Notes under the pieces: model-generated | Seen by the model: only the letters and a program-made list of their open reading frames with translations | The model's database searches: none | What the model was told of the DNA's origin: nothing | In this document: one piece after another, positions 7,732 to 16,432 of the stretch | Numbering within the stretch: the stretch's first letter is position 1 | How the letters are laid out: each line of letters starts with the position of its first letter | Assembly (NCBI RefSeq): GCF_020519665.1 | Contig: NZ_CP084703.1 | Span: 3,224,001-3,288,000, forward strand | DNA from: Bacillus shivajii | GTDB taxonomy: Bacteria; Bacillota; Bacilli; Bacillales; Salisediminibacteriaceae | Reading direction: 5' to 3' | DNA: 64,000 nt | Made by a program: the position numbers and the translations under genes

Positions 7732-8391
7732 ATGAGGTTTCCATTCCTACTTATTCTCACCTCATTTCTCTTAATAACATCATGTAGCCAGTCGAAATCC
7801 GAACCACCAATTGTTGTGTCTAATGGTGAAAAAGAAGTGAATATTATTTTTGAAAATGAAGTTAGTTCTCTTACGGAATTCGAATATCAAGAATTAACGG
7901 AAGAGGCAACAAATATTTTAGAAGAAAATCCAGTTAGCAGTGAAGAAGCAGAAAGATGGTTTATTCGTTATTATATTCAAAAGGAAGAGAGCCGGGAAAC
8001 TTGGACAAATGACGAAATGCTAAAAATGGCAGAAGAACGTGTTGACTATGAAAAAGCATGGAAAGCGTATGCTTATTTAGAATATGGTATTTCAGCAACT
8101 GAAGAAGCAATTGAATCACAAATCCAATATAACTTAGAAGTTTATCGCAACAGCCTTCCACCTGCTATACAAGGAATCTCTAGCGGTTTAGATATAACAA
8201 TCGAAGAATATTTAATAGAATTTGATCGTGACCACGTAGAAAGAACCGTCACATGGCAGAAGTTAATGCCAATATTACTTGAAAAACACCGAAATGAATC
8301 GGCTGAACGGTTAGACGGTGTATACTTAGGTAAAAAATTTGAAGAGGAAGTGCGGGAGTATATGGAAACTCAAAGCCATGGTGAACAGTAA
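7732..8391 (+). CDS. Lipoprotein with SurA/PrsA N-domain-like helices, function unknown
   Basis: A protein of 219 residues. Residues 1-18 form a lipoprotein signal (FLLILTSFLLITSC) with the lipobox cysteine at position 18, so it should be anchored on the outer face of the membrane. The rest is acidic and mainly helical. The segment ISATEEAIESQIQYNLEVYR...LDITIEEYLIEFD resembles the N-terminal chaperone helices of SurA/PrsA-type foldases, but no parvulin rotamase domain is present. AAGGAGG precedes the ATG. It lies alone between a repeat block and ytkL. The chaperone idea is an inference from weak pattern similarity. Confidence 0.75.
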   Translation: MRFPFLLILTSFLLITSCSQSKSEPPIVVSNGEKEVNIIFENEVSSLTEFEYQELTEEATNILEENPVSSEEAERWFIRYYIQKEESRETWTNDEMLKMAEERVDYEKAWKAYAYLEYGISATEEAIESQIQYNLEVYRNSLPPAIQGISSGLDITIEEYLIEFDRDHVERTVTWQKLMPILLEKHRNESAERLDGVYLGKKFEEEVREYMETQSHGEQ

Positions 8392-8451
8392 GGAAGAATA
8401 CAATGAAAACTAAAAATATAATATTTTATTAAAAACTATGAGAAAACATGC

Positions 8452-8487
8452 AAAAACGCACAGCTTTTGAAATCTGTGCGTTTTTTT
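8452..8487. terminator. Bidirectional terminator between the lipoprotein gene and ytkL
   Basis: AAAAACGCACAG (8452-8463) and CTGTGCGTTTTTTT (8474-8487) form a stem with A and T runs on the two sides, so it can serve both converging genes. Confidence 0.85.
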
Positions 8488-8508
8488 GAATCATTAAGTA
8501 ATCCTTCT

Positions 8509-9192
8509 TTATAACTCTAAATATTCGCCTGCTTTCAAGGCAACCCCCTCTCCAGCTTTTACTTGCTCTGCAAATGCCTTCGCATCTTGCTCAATAACAG
8601 GGAAGGTATTATAGTGAACTGGAACAACTCGACTTGCATTCAGCCATTCTGCTGCAACTAATGCATCTTCTGGACCCATCGTGAAATTATCTCCTATTGG
8701 TAGAAAAGCTAAATCAATCTGATTACGCTCCCCAATAAGCTTCATATCTGAAAAAAGCGCCGTATCACCTGCATGATAAACCGTCTTCCCTTCTGCACTA
8801 AAGAGAATTCCTGACGGCATACCTGTATAAACGATATTATGGTTTTCCTCTTCTGTATATGAAGAACCATGAAACGCCTGTGTGAGTTTTACTTTTCCAA
8901 AACCAAATTCATGTGCACCACCAATATGCATTGGGTGTGTATTGACACCTTTCCACCCTAAATATGTCGCCAATTCAAATGGAGCAACAACTAATGCATC
9001 ATTTGCTTTTGCAATATCAACCGTATCTCCAACATGATCATTATGACCATGCGTTAGCAAAATAACGTCTGCTCTCACATTATCTGCTTTTAAATCCGTC
9101 GTCCCATTTCCAGTAATAAATGGATCGATTAAAATATTTGTACCATTCGTTTCAATTTTCACAACAGAATGTCCGTGGAATGAAACTTTCAT
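8509..9192 (-). CDS. ytkL: YtkL: metal-dependent hydrolase of the beta-lactamase fold (UPF0173)
   Basis: A protein of 227 residues with the metallo-beta-lactamase metal motif [10 protein letters not shown] (about residues 49-58), a downstream HAGDTALF (about 140-147) and a C-terminal VPVHYNTFP. The length is the usual one for the family. The enzymatic substrate is not established. The start has AAGGAGAGG upstream. It is convergent with the lipoprotein gene and divergent from the M24 peptidase gene. Confidence 0.93.
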   Translation of the reverse strand: MKVSFHGHSVVKIETNGTNILIDPFITGNGTTDLKADNVRADVILLTHGHNDHVGDTVDIAKANDALVVAPFELATYLGWKGVNTHPMHIGGAHEFGFGKVKLTQAFHGSSYTEEENHNIVYTGMPSGILFSAEGKTVYHAGDTALFSDMKLIGERNQIDLAFLPIGDNFTMGPEDALVAAEWLNASRVVPVHYNTFPVIEQDAKAFAEQVKAGEGVALKAGEYLEL

Positions 9193-9421
9193 GAAGATCC
9201 TCTCCTTCAGAATTTTTCCTTTCTACACACAATTACTAGATACCCTAGAAATCTCCTTCTTATTCAGAAAATTTTATCTATCTTTGTTTCAATGCCCATT
9301 TGATAGTGATAAGATAAGTGATACATATAAAGTTAAGCACAAGCGTTTACTGCCACTTTGAGGTTCTCCCTTTCGCTATGCTTGACATCAAATAAGATTA
9401 AATATACTTGGAGGTGCCCAA

Positions 9422-10525
9422 ATGATCGAACAACGAATCTCTTCATTGCAAAAATGGATGAAAGAAAACGATGTTGATAGCATTATGCTGCAATCAAGAC
9501 CAAATACGTTTTATGTAACAGGGTTTGATACAGATCCACACGAACGTTTATTAGCCGTCTTTTTATTTCAAGAGAAAGCTCCATTTATCATTTGCCCCGG
9601 AATGGAAATCAACCAAATTCAAGAGGTTTTCAAAATCGGAGATATTATCGGATACAATGACTCCGAAGATCCTTGGGAGAAAATACAAGAGCAGTTTTTG
9701 AAGGTGAATATCTCTCCAAAAAAAGTTGCTGTTGAAAACGAATTATCTTGGCAACGTGTAAAAGCGGTCGAAGGTATTTTTCCATTAGTTGAACTCGTTG
9801 AAGTAAATGAAGCCATCTTAAATGAGCGTGTCCTCAAAACAGATGAAGAGTTGAAAGTCTTAAGAGCTGCTGCAAAATTAGCAGACTTTGGGGTCGAAAC
9901 TGGGATCGCTGCATTAGAAGAAGGCGTATCTGAGATGGAAGTTCTTGCAAAAATCGAATATGAACTAAAGAAAAAGGGTGTACGAGAAATGTCTTTTTCT
10001 ACGATGGTATTATTCGGAGAAAAAGGCGGCGACCCACACGGTAATCCAGGAGATCGAAAGCTTAAAAAAGGCGATTCAGTACTGTTTGACTTAGGGGTCG
10101 TCTGGGAAGGGTACTGTTCAGATATTACACGTACAGTTTTCTTCGACCATGTCAAAGAAGAGGATCAAGTTGTTTATGAAACGGTCCTACAAGCTCAAGA
10201 AGCTTCTCTATTCGCTTGTAAACCAGGAAACAAAATTTCATTACTTGATAATACAGCAAGGGATATCATCACCAATAATGGGTATGGGGAATTCTTCCCA
10301 CATCGAATCGGTCATGGATTAGGAATTGAAGTACATGAGTTTCCATCTCTTAATGACCAAAACAATGACACACTAAAACCAGGAATGACCTTTACCATCG
10401 AACCTGGTATTTATGTGCCTAACAAACTCGGAGTTCGCATTGAAGATGATGTTGTCATAACAGAGGACGGCTTTGAAACATTAACACAGTTTCCAAAAGC
10501 ACTAACAGTTGTTCCAAGTAAATAA
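9422..10525 (+). CDS. M24-family Xaa-Pro peptidase
   Basis: A protein of 367 residues. The N-terminal creatinase/aminopeptidase-P-like domain covers about 1-130 and the C-terminal pita-bread catalytic domain about 140-367. Metal ligand motifs are present in order: LFDLGVVWEGYCSDITRTV (two Asp), HRIGHGLGIEVHE (His), FTIEPGIY (Glu) and VRIEDDVVIT (Glu). These enzymes remove proline-containing dipeptides or N-terminal residues in the cytoplasm. GGAGGTG precedes the ATG. It resembles B. subtilis YkvY/PapB-type enzymes, but the exact paralogue cannot be fixed from sequence reading. Confidence 0.92.
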   Translation: MIEQRISSLQKWMKENDVDSIMLQSRPNTFYVTGFDTDPHERLLAVFLFQEKAPFIICPGMEINQIQEVFKIGDIIGYNDSEDPWEKIQEQFLKVNISPKKVAVENELSWQRVKAVEGIFPLVELVEVNEAILNERVLKTDEELKVLRAAAKLADFGVETGIAALEEGVSEMEVLAKIEYELKKKGVREMSFSTMVLFGEKGGDPHGNPGDRKLKKGDSVLFDLGVVWEGYCSDITRTVFFDHVKEEDQVVYETVLQAQEASLFACKPGNKISLLDNTARDIITNNGYGEFFPHRIGHGLGIEVHEFPSLNDQNNDTLKPGMTFTIEPGIYVPNKLGVRIEDDVVITEDGFETLTQFPKALTVVPSK

Positions 10526-10558
10526 TAGCTAAACTTGGCTTATCAGCAAGTTCAATTT

Positions 10559-10595
10559 AAAAGACCGAGGTGACATTCGTCCTCGGTCTTTATAC
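10559..10595 (+). terminator. Terminator of the M24 peptidase gene
   Basis: AAAAGACCGAGG (10559-10570) pairs with CCTCGGTCTTT (10581-10591). The loop is 10 bases. A small AAACTTGGCTTATC fragment of repeat family 4 lies just upstream at about 10530. Confidence 0.85.
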
Positions 10596-10629
10596 AAAAG
10601 TAAGAAAGTATAAAATTTCAGCTCTGGAT

Positions 10630-10826
10630 AGATGTATAGCTCGGCGCCAACTTGACTCCTGCGTCACTTCGTTTTACTCGTCGCAAAGCTGCAAGGAAGC
10701 AAACTCAATGCCGTAGCTTCGCTCGAGGTCACGTCGCCCCGTCAATTGAAGTCTTGATAGAGCGACTTCTTCTTGCCGGGGCTCCAGTGCTTGTCACTCG
10801 TGTGCATAGGCGCTTGCGCTTTTCTT
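10630..10826 (-). repeat. Dispersed repeat, inverted copy of the 7150-7290 segment
   Basis: Blocks TTTGCGACGAGTAAAACGAA, GCTACGGCATTGAGTTTGCT and the region GAGCGACTTCTTCTTGCC correspond in reverse complement to about 7150-7290. The copy ends with GGCGCTTGCGCTTTTCTT, the complement of the AAAAGCGCAAGCGCC motif that opens the repeat blocks at 6769 and 49080. Confidence 0.65.
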
Positions 10827-10829
10827 AAA

Positions 10830-11210
10830 TCAAGTACCTTTTTTCCATAACCACGTTTTGTAATTTCCTTCACCATCAACAAGGTGAACTTCTACCCGCT
10901 CTATGTTCTTTATTCCTATTTCCTCTAATTTGAGAATATGTTGATCATCAAATTTCTCATTAGACAAATCTAAATGGCTCAAGAGCTGTTCATACTCCTC
11001 TTTCGCCTTTTTCCCTTTAATAATTGTTTGCCCTTTTTCATATTCAAAGTCATTAGGGTTTTCATATTCCCATTCATATTCTATATCAGTGGTTAAGATT
11101 GTTACTTTCATCTCTATATTTTCATACCAGTCAAAAGCTAGTGTATGATGGCTACTGATAAAAAAACTTAACAAAACAATGAAAATGAATATGATCCTAC
11201 CTTTAATCAT
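10830..11210 (-). CDS. Small secreted or membrane-anchored hypothetical protein (126 aa)
   Basis: The start at 11210 is preferred because GAGGTGAATCGA precedes it. It gives a signal peptide MIKGRIIFIFIVLLSFFISS ending in LAFDWYEN. The mature part is about 100 residues, acidic and strand-rich, with EYEWEYENPNDFEYEKG and a tryptophan-bearing C terminus YKTWLWKKGT. No catalytic motif or family is recognised. It lies between the repeat block and the SDR gene with the same orientation as the SDR gene and about 75 bp after its stop. Confidence 0.65.
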   Translation of the reverse strand: MIKGRIIFIFIVLLSFFISSHHTLAFDWYENIEMKVTILTTDIEYEWEYENPNDFEYEKGQTIIKGKKAKEEYEQLLSHLDLSNEKFDDQHILKLEEIGIKNIERVEVHLVDGEGNYKTWLWKKGT

Positions 11211-11285
11211 TCGATTCACCTCAACAGTAGTTTGAGGGAACAAATAGAAAATTATACCTAAAGAAATAATCGTTAATAAACATGA

Positions 11286-12044
11286 TTATCTGAATCGATG
11301 TAATACATCTAATCCCCCAGTAACCTCAATGACCGATCCAGTTATCATATCAGCATTTTCATTGCATAAGAAACTAACCGTTCTTGCCATGTCTTCCCCT
11401 GTTCCCGATCTGCCTATTGGCGTTTCTTCATCTTTTATTTTTCTCGATTCCTCAATCGAAGCCTCTTTCATATCACCGACAATTTTACCTGGACATATCA
11501 TGTTAGCTGTAATACCATACTCTGCTTCTTCAATCGAGATCGTTTTTGTTAACGAAACTAAGCCTACCTTCGCTGCCGCAAACGCAGAACGGTATAACCA
11601 ACCCGGTGAATGATCAGCCTCTTGAAATCCATATGTAATAATACGGCCAAACCTCTCTTCTCTCATTAATGGAATAACTTCCTTAAATAAGTAAAAGGCC
11701 GCATTTAAGTTCCCATTAACCATTGATAACCATTCTTCTTCTGAATAATCAACAAGTTTTTTTCGTTCAAAAATATAAGGGCCTGCATTCATAATGAGTA
11801 CGTCTATTTTCCCCCACCGTTGAAGCGTTTCTTCAACAATACGAAGAAGGTCTTCTTTATTTGTCATATCTCCTTGAACAAATTGAATTCGGTTTAATTG
11901 TGACTTCCATTCTTGTCTAAATTTTTGTACAGCATGTTCATCGCTGCGATAGTGAATGGTTACACTATAGCCTTCATGAAGTAGTTTCTCTGTCACTTTT
12001 TTTCCTAATCCTTTAGAACCCGCTGTAATCAATGCATGCCGCAT
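11286..12044 (-). CDS. SDR-fold oxidoreductase-like protein (YtkK type) with Phe at the catalytic Tyr position
   Basis: A protein of 252 residues with a Rossmann fold. The cofactor motif ITAGSKGLGK lies at about 6-15, NAG at about 85-87 and the C-terminal MITGSVIEVTGG is typical of FabG-like enzymes. At the active site the usual Y-x-x-x-K reads F-A-A-A-K (RSAFAAAKVGLVSLTK), and the preceding catalytic Ser segment reads IITYGFQEAD, so the standard Ser-Tyr pair is missing. It is therefore either a non-canonical reductase or a binding protein. As I recall, B. subtilis YtkK shares this feature. GGAGGAG precedes the ATG. Confidence 0.88.
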   Translation of the reverse strand: MRHALITAGSKGLGKKVTEKLLHEGYSVTIHYRSDEHAVQKFRQEWKSQLNRIQFVQGDMTNKEDLLRIVEETLQRWGKIDVLIMNAGPYIFERKKLVDYSEEEWLSMVNGNLNAAFYLFKEVIPLMREERFGRIITYGFQEADHSPGWLYRSAFAAAKVGLVSLTKTISIEEAEYGITANMICPGKIVGDMKEASIEESRKIKDEETPIGRSGTGEDMARTVSFLCNENADMITGSVIEVTGGLDVLHRFR

Positions 12045-12168
12045 GGGCCCAACTCCTCCACAACATCCATAATTTTTTATAATATACGTAACTGATATAT
12101 GTTGTATTATCTTTTATTATATCTCTTTCACCATTTACTTGTAAAAAAAAGTTGATTGTATTCACATA

Positions 12169-12222
12169 TAAAAAGAGCTGCCAACCAGTGCGTTTTGCAC
12201 CATGAAATTGACAGCCCCTCTT
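12169..12222 (-). terminator. Terminator downstream of the small hydrophilic gene
   Basis: On the minus strand GGCTGTCAA pairs with TTGGCAGCT, with an inner GGTGC/GCAC stem, followed by TTTTTATA. It lies just after the stop of the 12233-12403 gene. Confidence 0.7.
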
Positions 12223-12232
12223 ACATCATTTT

Positions 12233-12403
12233 TTACTGACGATCATTCATCTCAGTTGATTGTCCTTGCTGAGATTGTAGTTTTTCGTCATCCACTTTTT
12301 GTGAATGCTGATAATAAGAACTAATTAGCTGATCGTGAACAAAATTTTCTCCTTTTTCATCATCATAATAATTTTGTTGTGGATTTTTTCTATTTGCCAT
12401 CAT
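12233..12403 (-). CDS. Small hydrophilic protein, function unknown (56 aa)
   Basis: AGAGGAGGTTTA stands before a double ATG (12403 and 12400). The product begins MMANRKNPQQNYYDD and is rich in Gln, Asp, Glu and Asn, with no hydrophobic core. It looks intrinsically disordered, as many small spore-associated proteins of Bacillus do, but no SASP signature is present. A terminator follows. It is divergent from the universal stress gene. Confidence 0.65.
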   Translation of the reverse strand: MMANRKNPQQNYYDDEKGENFVHDQLISSYYQHSQKVDDEKLQSQQGQSTEMNDRQ

Positions 12404-12486
12404 TAAACCTCCTCTTTTTGACTCATAAATAGTATGTGACAATTTTTGTACGAATATCATCTTATTTTATATTGTCGGCAACGTTT

Positions 12487-12495
12487 TGTTATAAT
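12487..12495 (+). promoter_or_regulatory. Extended -10 promoter of the universal stress gene
   Basis: TGTTATAAT: a perfect TATAAT at 12490-12495 with the upstream TG dinucleotide of extended -10 promoters, 50 bp before the start codon. No good -35 box is seen. Confidence 0.45.
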
Positions 12496-12545
12496 AAATG
12501 TAAGTAAGTTAGGACAATGCTTACAATTAAAGGAGGTCGACAAAA

Positions 12546-12989
12546 ATGGGAGTTCGTTATAATAATATTCTTGTCGCAGTAGATGGTTCAGAGGAGGCAA
12601 AGCGGGCATTTAGAAAAGCTTCAGCTCTTGCAACTGAACATGAAGCTAAATTACTAATTGTACACATTGTTGATACTCGTTCATTCGCATCTGTAGAGCA
12701 CTATGACAGAACCATTCTTTCAGAAACGGAAAAACAAGCTGATACGATGCTGAAAGAATATAAGGAACAAGCATTAAGTGCTGGCGTGGAAGATGTTACA
12801 ATGATTATTGATTACGGTTCTCCGAAAGTAAAAATTACAAAAGACGTCGCGAAGAAACATGAAGTAGATTTAATTGTAACAGGTGCAACAGGCTTAAACG
12901 CTGTTGAACGTTTTGTTATCGGTAGTGTCTCCGAACACATTGCACGTAATGCTCGTTGCGATGTTTTAATTGTACGTACAGAATCTTAA
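12546..12989 (+). CDS. Universal stress protein UspA family, ATP-binding type
   Basis: A protein of 147 residues, one Usp domain. The N-terminal strand NNILVAVDGSEEAKRAF and the C-terminal nucleotide loop GATGLNAVERFVIGSVSEHI are present. The latter fits the G-2x-G-9x-G-S/T pattern of ATP-binding members. The ribosome binding site is AAAGGAGG, 9 bases before the ATG. Usp proteins form cytoplasmic dimers linked to stress survival. The following gene starts 36 bp later and may be cotranscribed. Confidence 0.93.
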   Translation: MGVRYNNILVAVDGSEEAKRAFRKASALATEHEAKLLIVHIVDTRSFASVEHYDRTILSETEKQADTMLKEYKEQALSAGVEDVTMIIDYGSPKVKITKDVAKKHEVDLIVTGATGLNAVERFVIGSVSEHIARNARCDVLIVRTES

Positions 12990-13025
12990 AAAAGTTGATC
13001 TTTTATAAAACAAGGAGGGGTATCC

Positions 13026-13343
13026 TTGTCAGTCACATTTGTATATGACAAGCGCCTCGGTATTTCCATTCCTCATATGGCTTGTGAATGGGAAACAATT
13101 AACAAGGCTGAACAAGAGGCAATTTTAGCGGAATGGGAAAAAAGCCGAGGAGATATCCCTGACCGTGTAAAAGAACTTGAAGATGAAATCAATCACCTTC
13201 AGCAACGTTTATATGATGAAAATGATTTTGTAATGAGCTGTAAACTAAACGATGAAATTAGTGAGCTCGCATCAACTATTAATGATTTATGGATTTGGTA
13301 CAGGACAGGAGCAACCATTTCGCAACAAAAGAAACACGCATAA
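13026..13343 (+). CDS. Small helical protein of unknown function (105 aa)
   Basis: It starts with TTG at 13026 after a strong AAGGAGGGG. The product begins MSVTFVYDKRLGISIPHM, then has a coiled-coil segment (about 38-90; VKELEDEINHLQQRLYDENDF) and a tail with WIWYRTG. No membrane segment. It likely forms an operon with the Usp gene (36-bp gap, shared terminator at 13342-13378). Family not recognised with confidence. Confidence 0.75.
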   Translation: MSVTFVYDKRLGISIPHMACEWETINKAEQEAILAEWEKSRGDIPDRVKELEDEINHLQQRLYDENDFVMSCKLNDEISELASTINDLWIWYRTGATISQQKKHA

Positions 13344-13378
13344 AAAGCGGAGAGGGCTAGCCTCTTCCGCTTTTTTGT
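13342..13378. terminator. Bidirectional terminator between the Usp operon and the EcsC-family gene
   Basis: AAAAAGCGGA and TCCGCTTTTTT flank an inner GAGG-GCTAG-CCTC helix. It has T and A runs at both edges and lies between two converging genes. Confidence 0.85.
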
Positions 13379-14221
13379 TTAATCTTCTTCTCTTCTTTCT
13401 AATAACGCTCTTTTTTGATAAAACATATGCGCAGCTTCCGATACTCTCCTTGTAAATTGATAATTCACCGATGCGCCAAACGCAATCCCTAAGACCGGTA
13501 TTCCTTGAATCACCTTTTTGCGAGCAAAGGAAAGGAAGATAAGTTTTGCAACATTATTTAACGGCTGCTGCATCCATGCTTCTGACATAATATCTTCTTC
13601 TCCTTCGTAAAACATAAAGCTATCATCAGTTGAACCTAGTTCAAAAAACAACTGTTCCCACGCTTCTTTTCTTAAATGAGAAGGCAACGATATGGCATGA
13701 AACAACTTTAAAACGAGCATCATTTCATATGGTTTCCTTAAATCATACCCATATGTTAATGCTGTAAGTTGGATCGTGCGTAAATTAATTGCTAGCATCA
13801 GTGGTAGATCACTTAATGTAAACATAATCCCTCCCACTCCTGTTATTCCACCTTGTGCAAATGAGGTAAGTCGTTGTTTAGCTAATTGCTTCTTCGCAAT
13901 AAAACGTAACTGGTCAATTGATAGCTTTTTCATATCCTCTACTGTATTAATATCATCTCTAAAGACTCTTGCTTGCGTTAATAAAAAATCTGTTGCTTGC
14001 TGGTCAAAACGCCCTTGCTGAACAGTTGCATGAAGATGAAATAATATACTATCTAATGTTGTAAGCATATTTTTTTTCCATTTTGAATCAAGCATTTCGA
14101 TACTTTTATTTAACCACTTTTGATATGTAAGTGAGAAATCTGTTCCTTCTCGCTCAAACTGCGCACTTTCCCACTCAACAATTTCATTCCAAACAGCATC
14201 TTCTCGATTTGTCCAACTCAT
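13379..14221 (-). CDS. EcsC-family protein
   Basis: A protein of 280 residues. The signature region GGITGVGGIMFTLSDLPLMLAINLRTIQLTALTYGYDL (about 137-173, given here as blocks GGITGVGGIMF and DLPLMLAINLRTIQL) is that of the EcsC family. It includes moderately hydrophobic helices rather than clear membrane spans, and a second glycine-rich helix pair near GIPVLGIAFGASVNYQF. EcsC proteins are linked by genetics to ABC export and proteolysis in B. subtilis, with no known reaction. A GAGGGAG lies 14 bases before the ATG, which is a long spacing, so the start is less sure than the family. Confidence 0.85.
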   Translation of the reverse strand: MSWTNREDAVWNEIVEWESAQFEREGTDFSLTYQKWLNKSIEMLDSKWKKNMLTTLDSILFHLHATVQQGRFDQQATDFLLTQARVFRDDINTVEDMKKLSIDQLRFIAKKQLAKQRLTSFAQGGITGVGGIMFTLSDLPLMLAINLRTIQLTALTYGYDLRKPYEMMLVLKLFHAISLPSHLRKEAWEQLFFELGSTDDSFMFYEGEEDIMSEAWMQQPLNNVAKLIFLSFARKKVIQGIPVLGIAFGASVNYQFTRRVSEAAHMFYQKRALLERREED

Positions 14222-14372
14222 TTTCTTTTCGTCAACTCCCTCTTTTCACTTTTTATAAAGATTAATCGTTTGACCGATTTCATAATCACCTTACTAATAA
14301 TGATGACAGCTCCATAATTTGTTTTTAAATTTTCGGAAATATCATTTTATATTTTGATCGCAGTAGAAATAC

Positions 14373-14585
14373 ACTACGCTTTCCACGGGCACGGCTTCAG
14401 CTAACTTTGGAAAGAAAACTCATTTCTTTCCAAAGTGGATCTTCAGCTCGTTGCTCCTGCGGTTACTCGTCGCAGATAAACAGTGCTCCTGCGGTTACTC
14501 GTCGCAGATAAACAGTGCTCCTGCGGTTACTCGTCGCAGTTCGAAGCAGTAATGCTCGTCGCTGTTCCCGCAGGAAAGAGGGTTA
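14373..14585. repeat. Hairpin repeat, sister of the nested element at 5983-6246
   Basis: It starts near ACGCTTTCCACGGGC and ends near GCTGTTCCCGCAGGAA, a frame seen in many Bacillaceae intergenic repeats. It contains a 14-bp perfect stem, ACTTTGGAAAGAAA (14404-14417) with TTTCTTTCCAAAGT (14423-14436). The flanks CTTCAGCTAACTT and AAGTGGATCTTCAGCTCG are the same as at 6010-6060, while the stem bases between them differ but still pair. Confidence 0.7.
14453..14539. repeat. Tandem 32-bp repeat, three units
   Basis: Units of 32 bp start at 14453, 14485 and 14517. Each is GCTCCTGCGGTTACTCGTCG followed by CAG and a 9-bp linker ATAAACAGT; the third unit has a diverged linker. The core CTGCG...CGCAG is a short inverted repeat. 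The same core in inverse orientation, with another linker but the same 32-bp period, is at 19778-19928. Confidence 0.8.
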
Positions 14586-14940
14586 CTTCTCCGAGGTGCA
14601 TCGATTTGTCTCGACGGAAAAAACATCAGAGCAAAGCTAGTAGAGGAAGAGACAGTCTGCGTATATTTCTACTGCTTCTATCAACGAATATCTTGTTCAT
14701 TTGTATTTAAAGAAACAACCTTTTCTAAAACAGTATTCATTTTAAGTTGCTACATTCGTATTCAATTGCTGATTCAATCGACTACTTGCCAGTTTCATTC
14801 CGTTATAAACCATCGTAATGAGATCAAAGTGGACTTTTGCTCGTTTTCCCGTGCGGTACCCTACCGTGAATTCGAACGAAGTGAAGGATGAACGGATGTC
14901 GCGCTTGTGCCCTAGGGTGAAAGCGAAGGAATTTTTGAAC
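14586..14940. repeat. Mixed repeat fragments downstream of the EcsC gene region
   Basis: An inverted copy of the covarying hairpin lies at 14607-14654 (TGTCTC 14607-14612, GAGACA 14649-14654), and a reverse copy of the GTGCCTAGAGGTG family lies at about 14835-14935 (ACGGATGTCGCGCTTGTGCC). The stretch 14660-14820 shows nothing recognisable. Frames here are repeat-derived. Confidence 0.6.
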
Positions 14941-15033
14941 GGACCTCATTACTTTTCATTGGTCCCAACGAACTTGGTGTATTTTTTGATCCATATAAAA
15001 CCATTATAAATGGATCACAATGACTTTGCACAT

Positions 15034-15073
15034 AAAAAACCGTACTTAAGCGACATACGCATAAGTACGGTTA
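15034..15073 (-). terminator. Terminator of ackA
   Basis: On the minus strand AACCGTACTTA pairs with TAAGTACGGTT and is followed by TTTTTT. It starts 12 bp after the ackA stop. Confidence 0.88.
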
Positions 15074-15084
15074 GTTGTACATTA

Positions 15085-16269
15085 TTAAGTTAAACGAACT
15101 GTATCTCTTGCTAGCATTACTTCTTCATTTGTTGGAATAACTATTACTTTTACTGGAGAGTGTGGATAGTTTAAGAAGGCTTCTTTCCCACGCACTTTGT
15201 TTAAGCTTGGGTCCCAATAAATCCCCATGAATTCAAGACCCTTTAAAACTTGAGCACGAATTGTGTCACTATTTTCACCAATTCCAGCTGTAAATACAAC
15301 AGCGTCTAAACCGTGCATACGCGCTGCATATGAACCAATATATTTATGAATACGTGACGTAAATACTTGAAGAGCTAATTCCGCACGTTCATTTCCTTCT
15401 TCTGCTTGTAATTCAATATCACGTAAATCACTTGAAAAACCAGATAACGCTAACATACCACTTTTCTTGTTTAATACATTAATGACTTCTTCTGCACTTT
15501 GATCCGTTTTATCCATGATATATGGAATTAAAGCAGGATCAATGTTTCCAGAACGAGTTCCCATTGTTACACCTGCTAAAGGTGTAAAACCCATAGAAGT
15601 ATCGATTGATTTACCACCATCAATAGCAGCAATACTTGCACCATTACCTAAGTGACAAGAAATTAAGCGAAGATGATCAACCGGACGACCTAAAATTTCA
15701 GCCGCACGTTCAGAAACATATTTATGCGATGTTCCGTGGAAACCGTACTTACGAATACCATAATCTTCATAGTATTCATAAGGAAGGCTGTACAAATAAG
15801 ATTCCTTCGGCATTGTTTGGTGGAACGCTGTATCAAAGACTGCTACAGCTGGAACATTCGGTAATACTTCTTGGAATGCACGAATTCCTACTAAGTTTGC
15901 TGGGTTATGAAGAGGTGCCAATTCTGAAACTTCCTCAATTCCTTTAATAACTTCATCATTAATAACAACTGAGTCATTAAACTTTTCTCCACCGTGAACA
16001 ACACGGTGACCAATTCCTTGAATCTCATCTAATGAAGAAATAATACTATAAGAAACAAGTTTATCTAACAATATTTTTACTGCCTTTGCATGATCTTCAA
16101 TAACCGTTGTTTCTTCTTTCTTTTCGCCATCAACTTCAATTGTAAAGATTGCATCATCTAAACCAATTCGTTCGACAATCCCTTTCGTGACAACTGCTTC
16201 TTCAGGCATCTCTAACAATTGAAATTTTAACGATGAGCTCCCTGCGTTTATCGCCATAATTTTTGACAT
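15085..16269 (-). CDS. ackA: Acetate kinase
   Basis: A protein of 394 residues with all family blocks: [16 protein letters not shown] at the N terminus, [38 protein letters not shown] and [18 protein letters not shown]. It converts acetyl phosphate and ADP to acetate and ATP in overflow metabolism. AAAGGAG precedes the ATG. A sigma-A-like promoter at 16394-16422 and a cre-like box at 16433-16447 upstream fit CcpA activation as known for B. subtilis ackA. The neighbour ytxK upstream is conserved, although a 300-bp repeat block now separates them. Confidence 0.97.
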   Translation of the reverse strand: MSKIMAINAGSSSLKFQLLEMPEEAVVTKGIVERIGLDDAIFTIEVDGEKKEETTVIEDHAKAVKILLDKLVSYSIISSLDEIQGIGHRVVHGGEKFNDSVVINDEVIKGIEEVSELAPLHNPANLVGIRAFQEVLPNVPAVAVFDTAFHQTMPKESYLYSLPYEYYEDYGIRKYGFHGTSHKYVSERAAEILGRPVDHLRLISCHLGNGASIAAIDGGKSIDTSMGFTPLAGVTMGTRSGNIDPALIPYIMDKTDQSAEEVINVLNKKSGMLALSGFSSDLRDIELQAEEGNERAELALQVFTSRIHKYIGSYAARMHGLDAVVFTAGIGENSDTIRAQVLKGLEFMGIYWDPSLNKVRGKEAFLNYPHSPVKVIVIPTNEEVMLARDTVRLT

Positions 16270-16393
16270 CTGTTAACCGCTCCTTTGTTATCGAAAAAAA
16301 TTAATTGAAACGTCTTTGTAATGTACAAACATGAAAACAGAAGAGATTTAACCCTTCTATATTTTAGCGTCTCTTTTCATTTCACCATACACT

Positions 16394-16422
16394 ATTAAAC
16401 AACAAGTTCCAAGGTTTTGCAA
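16394..16422 (-). promoter_or_regulatory. Putative sigma-A promoter of ackA
   Basis: On the minus strand TTGCAA (16422-16417), a 17-bp spacer and TTTAAT (16399-16394). The start point would be near 16387, giving a leader of about 118 nt. Confidence 0.5.
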
Positions 16423-16432
16423 CCTCTGTTTC

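Noticed and set aside
9382-9408. TTGACA near a TATACT as promoter of the M24 peptidase gene
   Set aside because: The spacing is 15 bp or less and the start would fall too close to the ribosome binding site, so it was not listed.
14483-15009. Frames of 75 and 63 codons downstream of the EcsC-family gene region
   Set aside because: They read through repeat sequence only. The peptide ERMSRLCPRVK is the translation of the GTGCCTAGAGGTG family.
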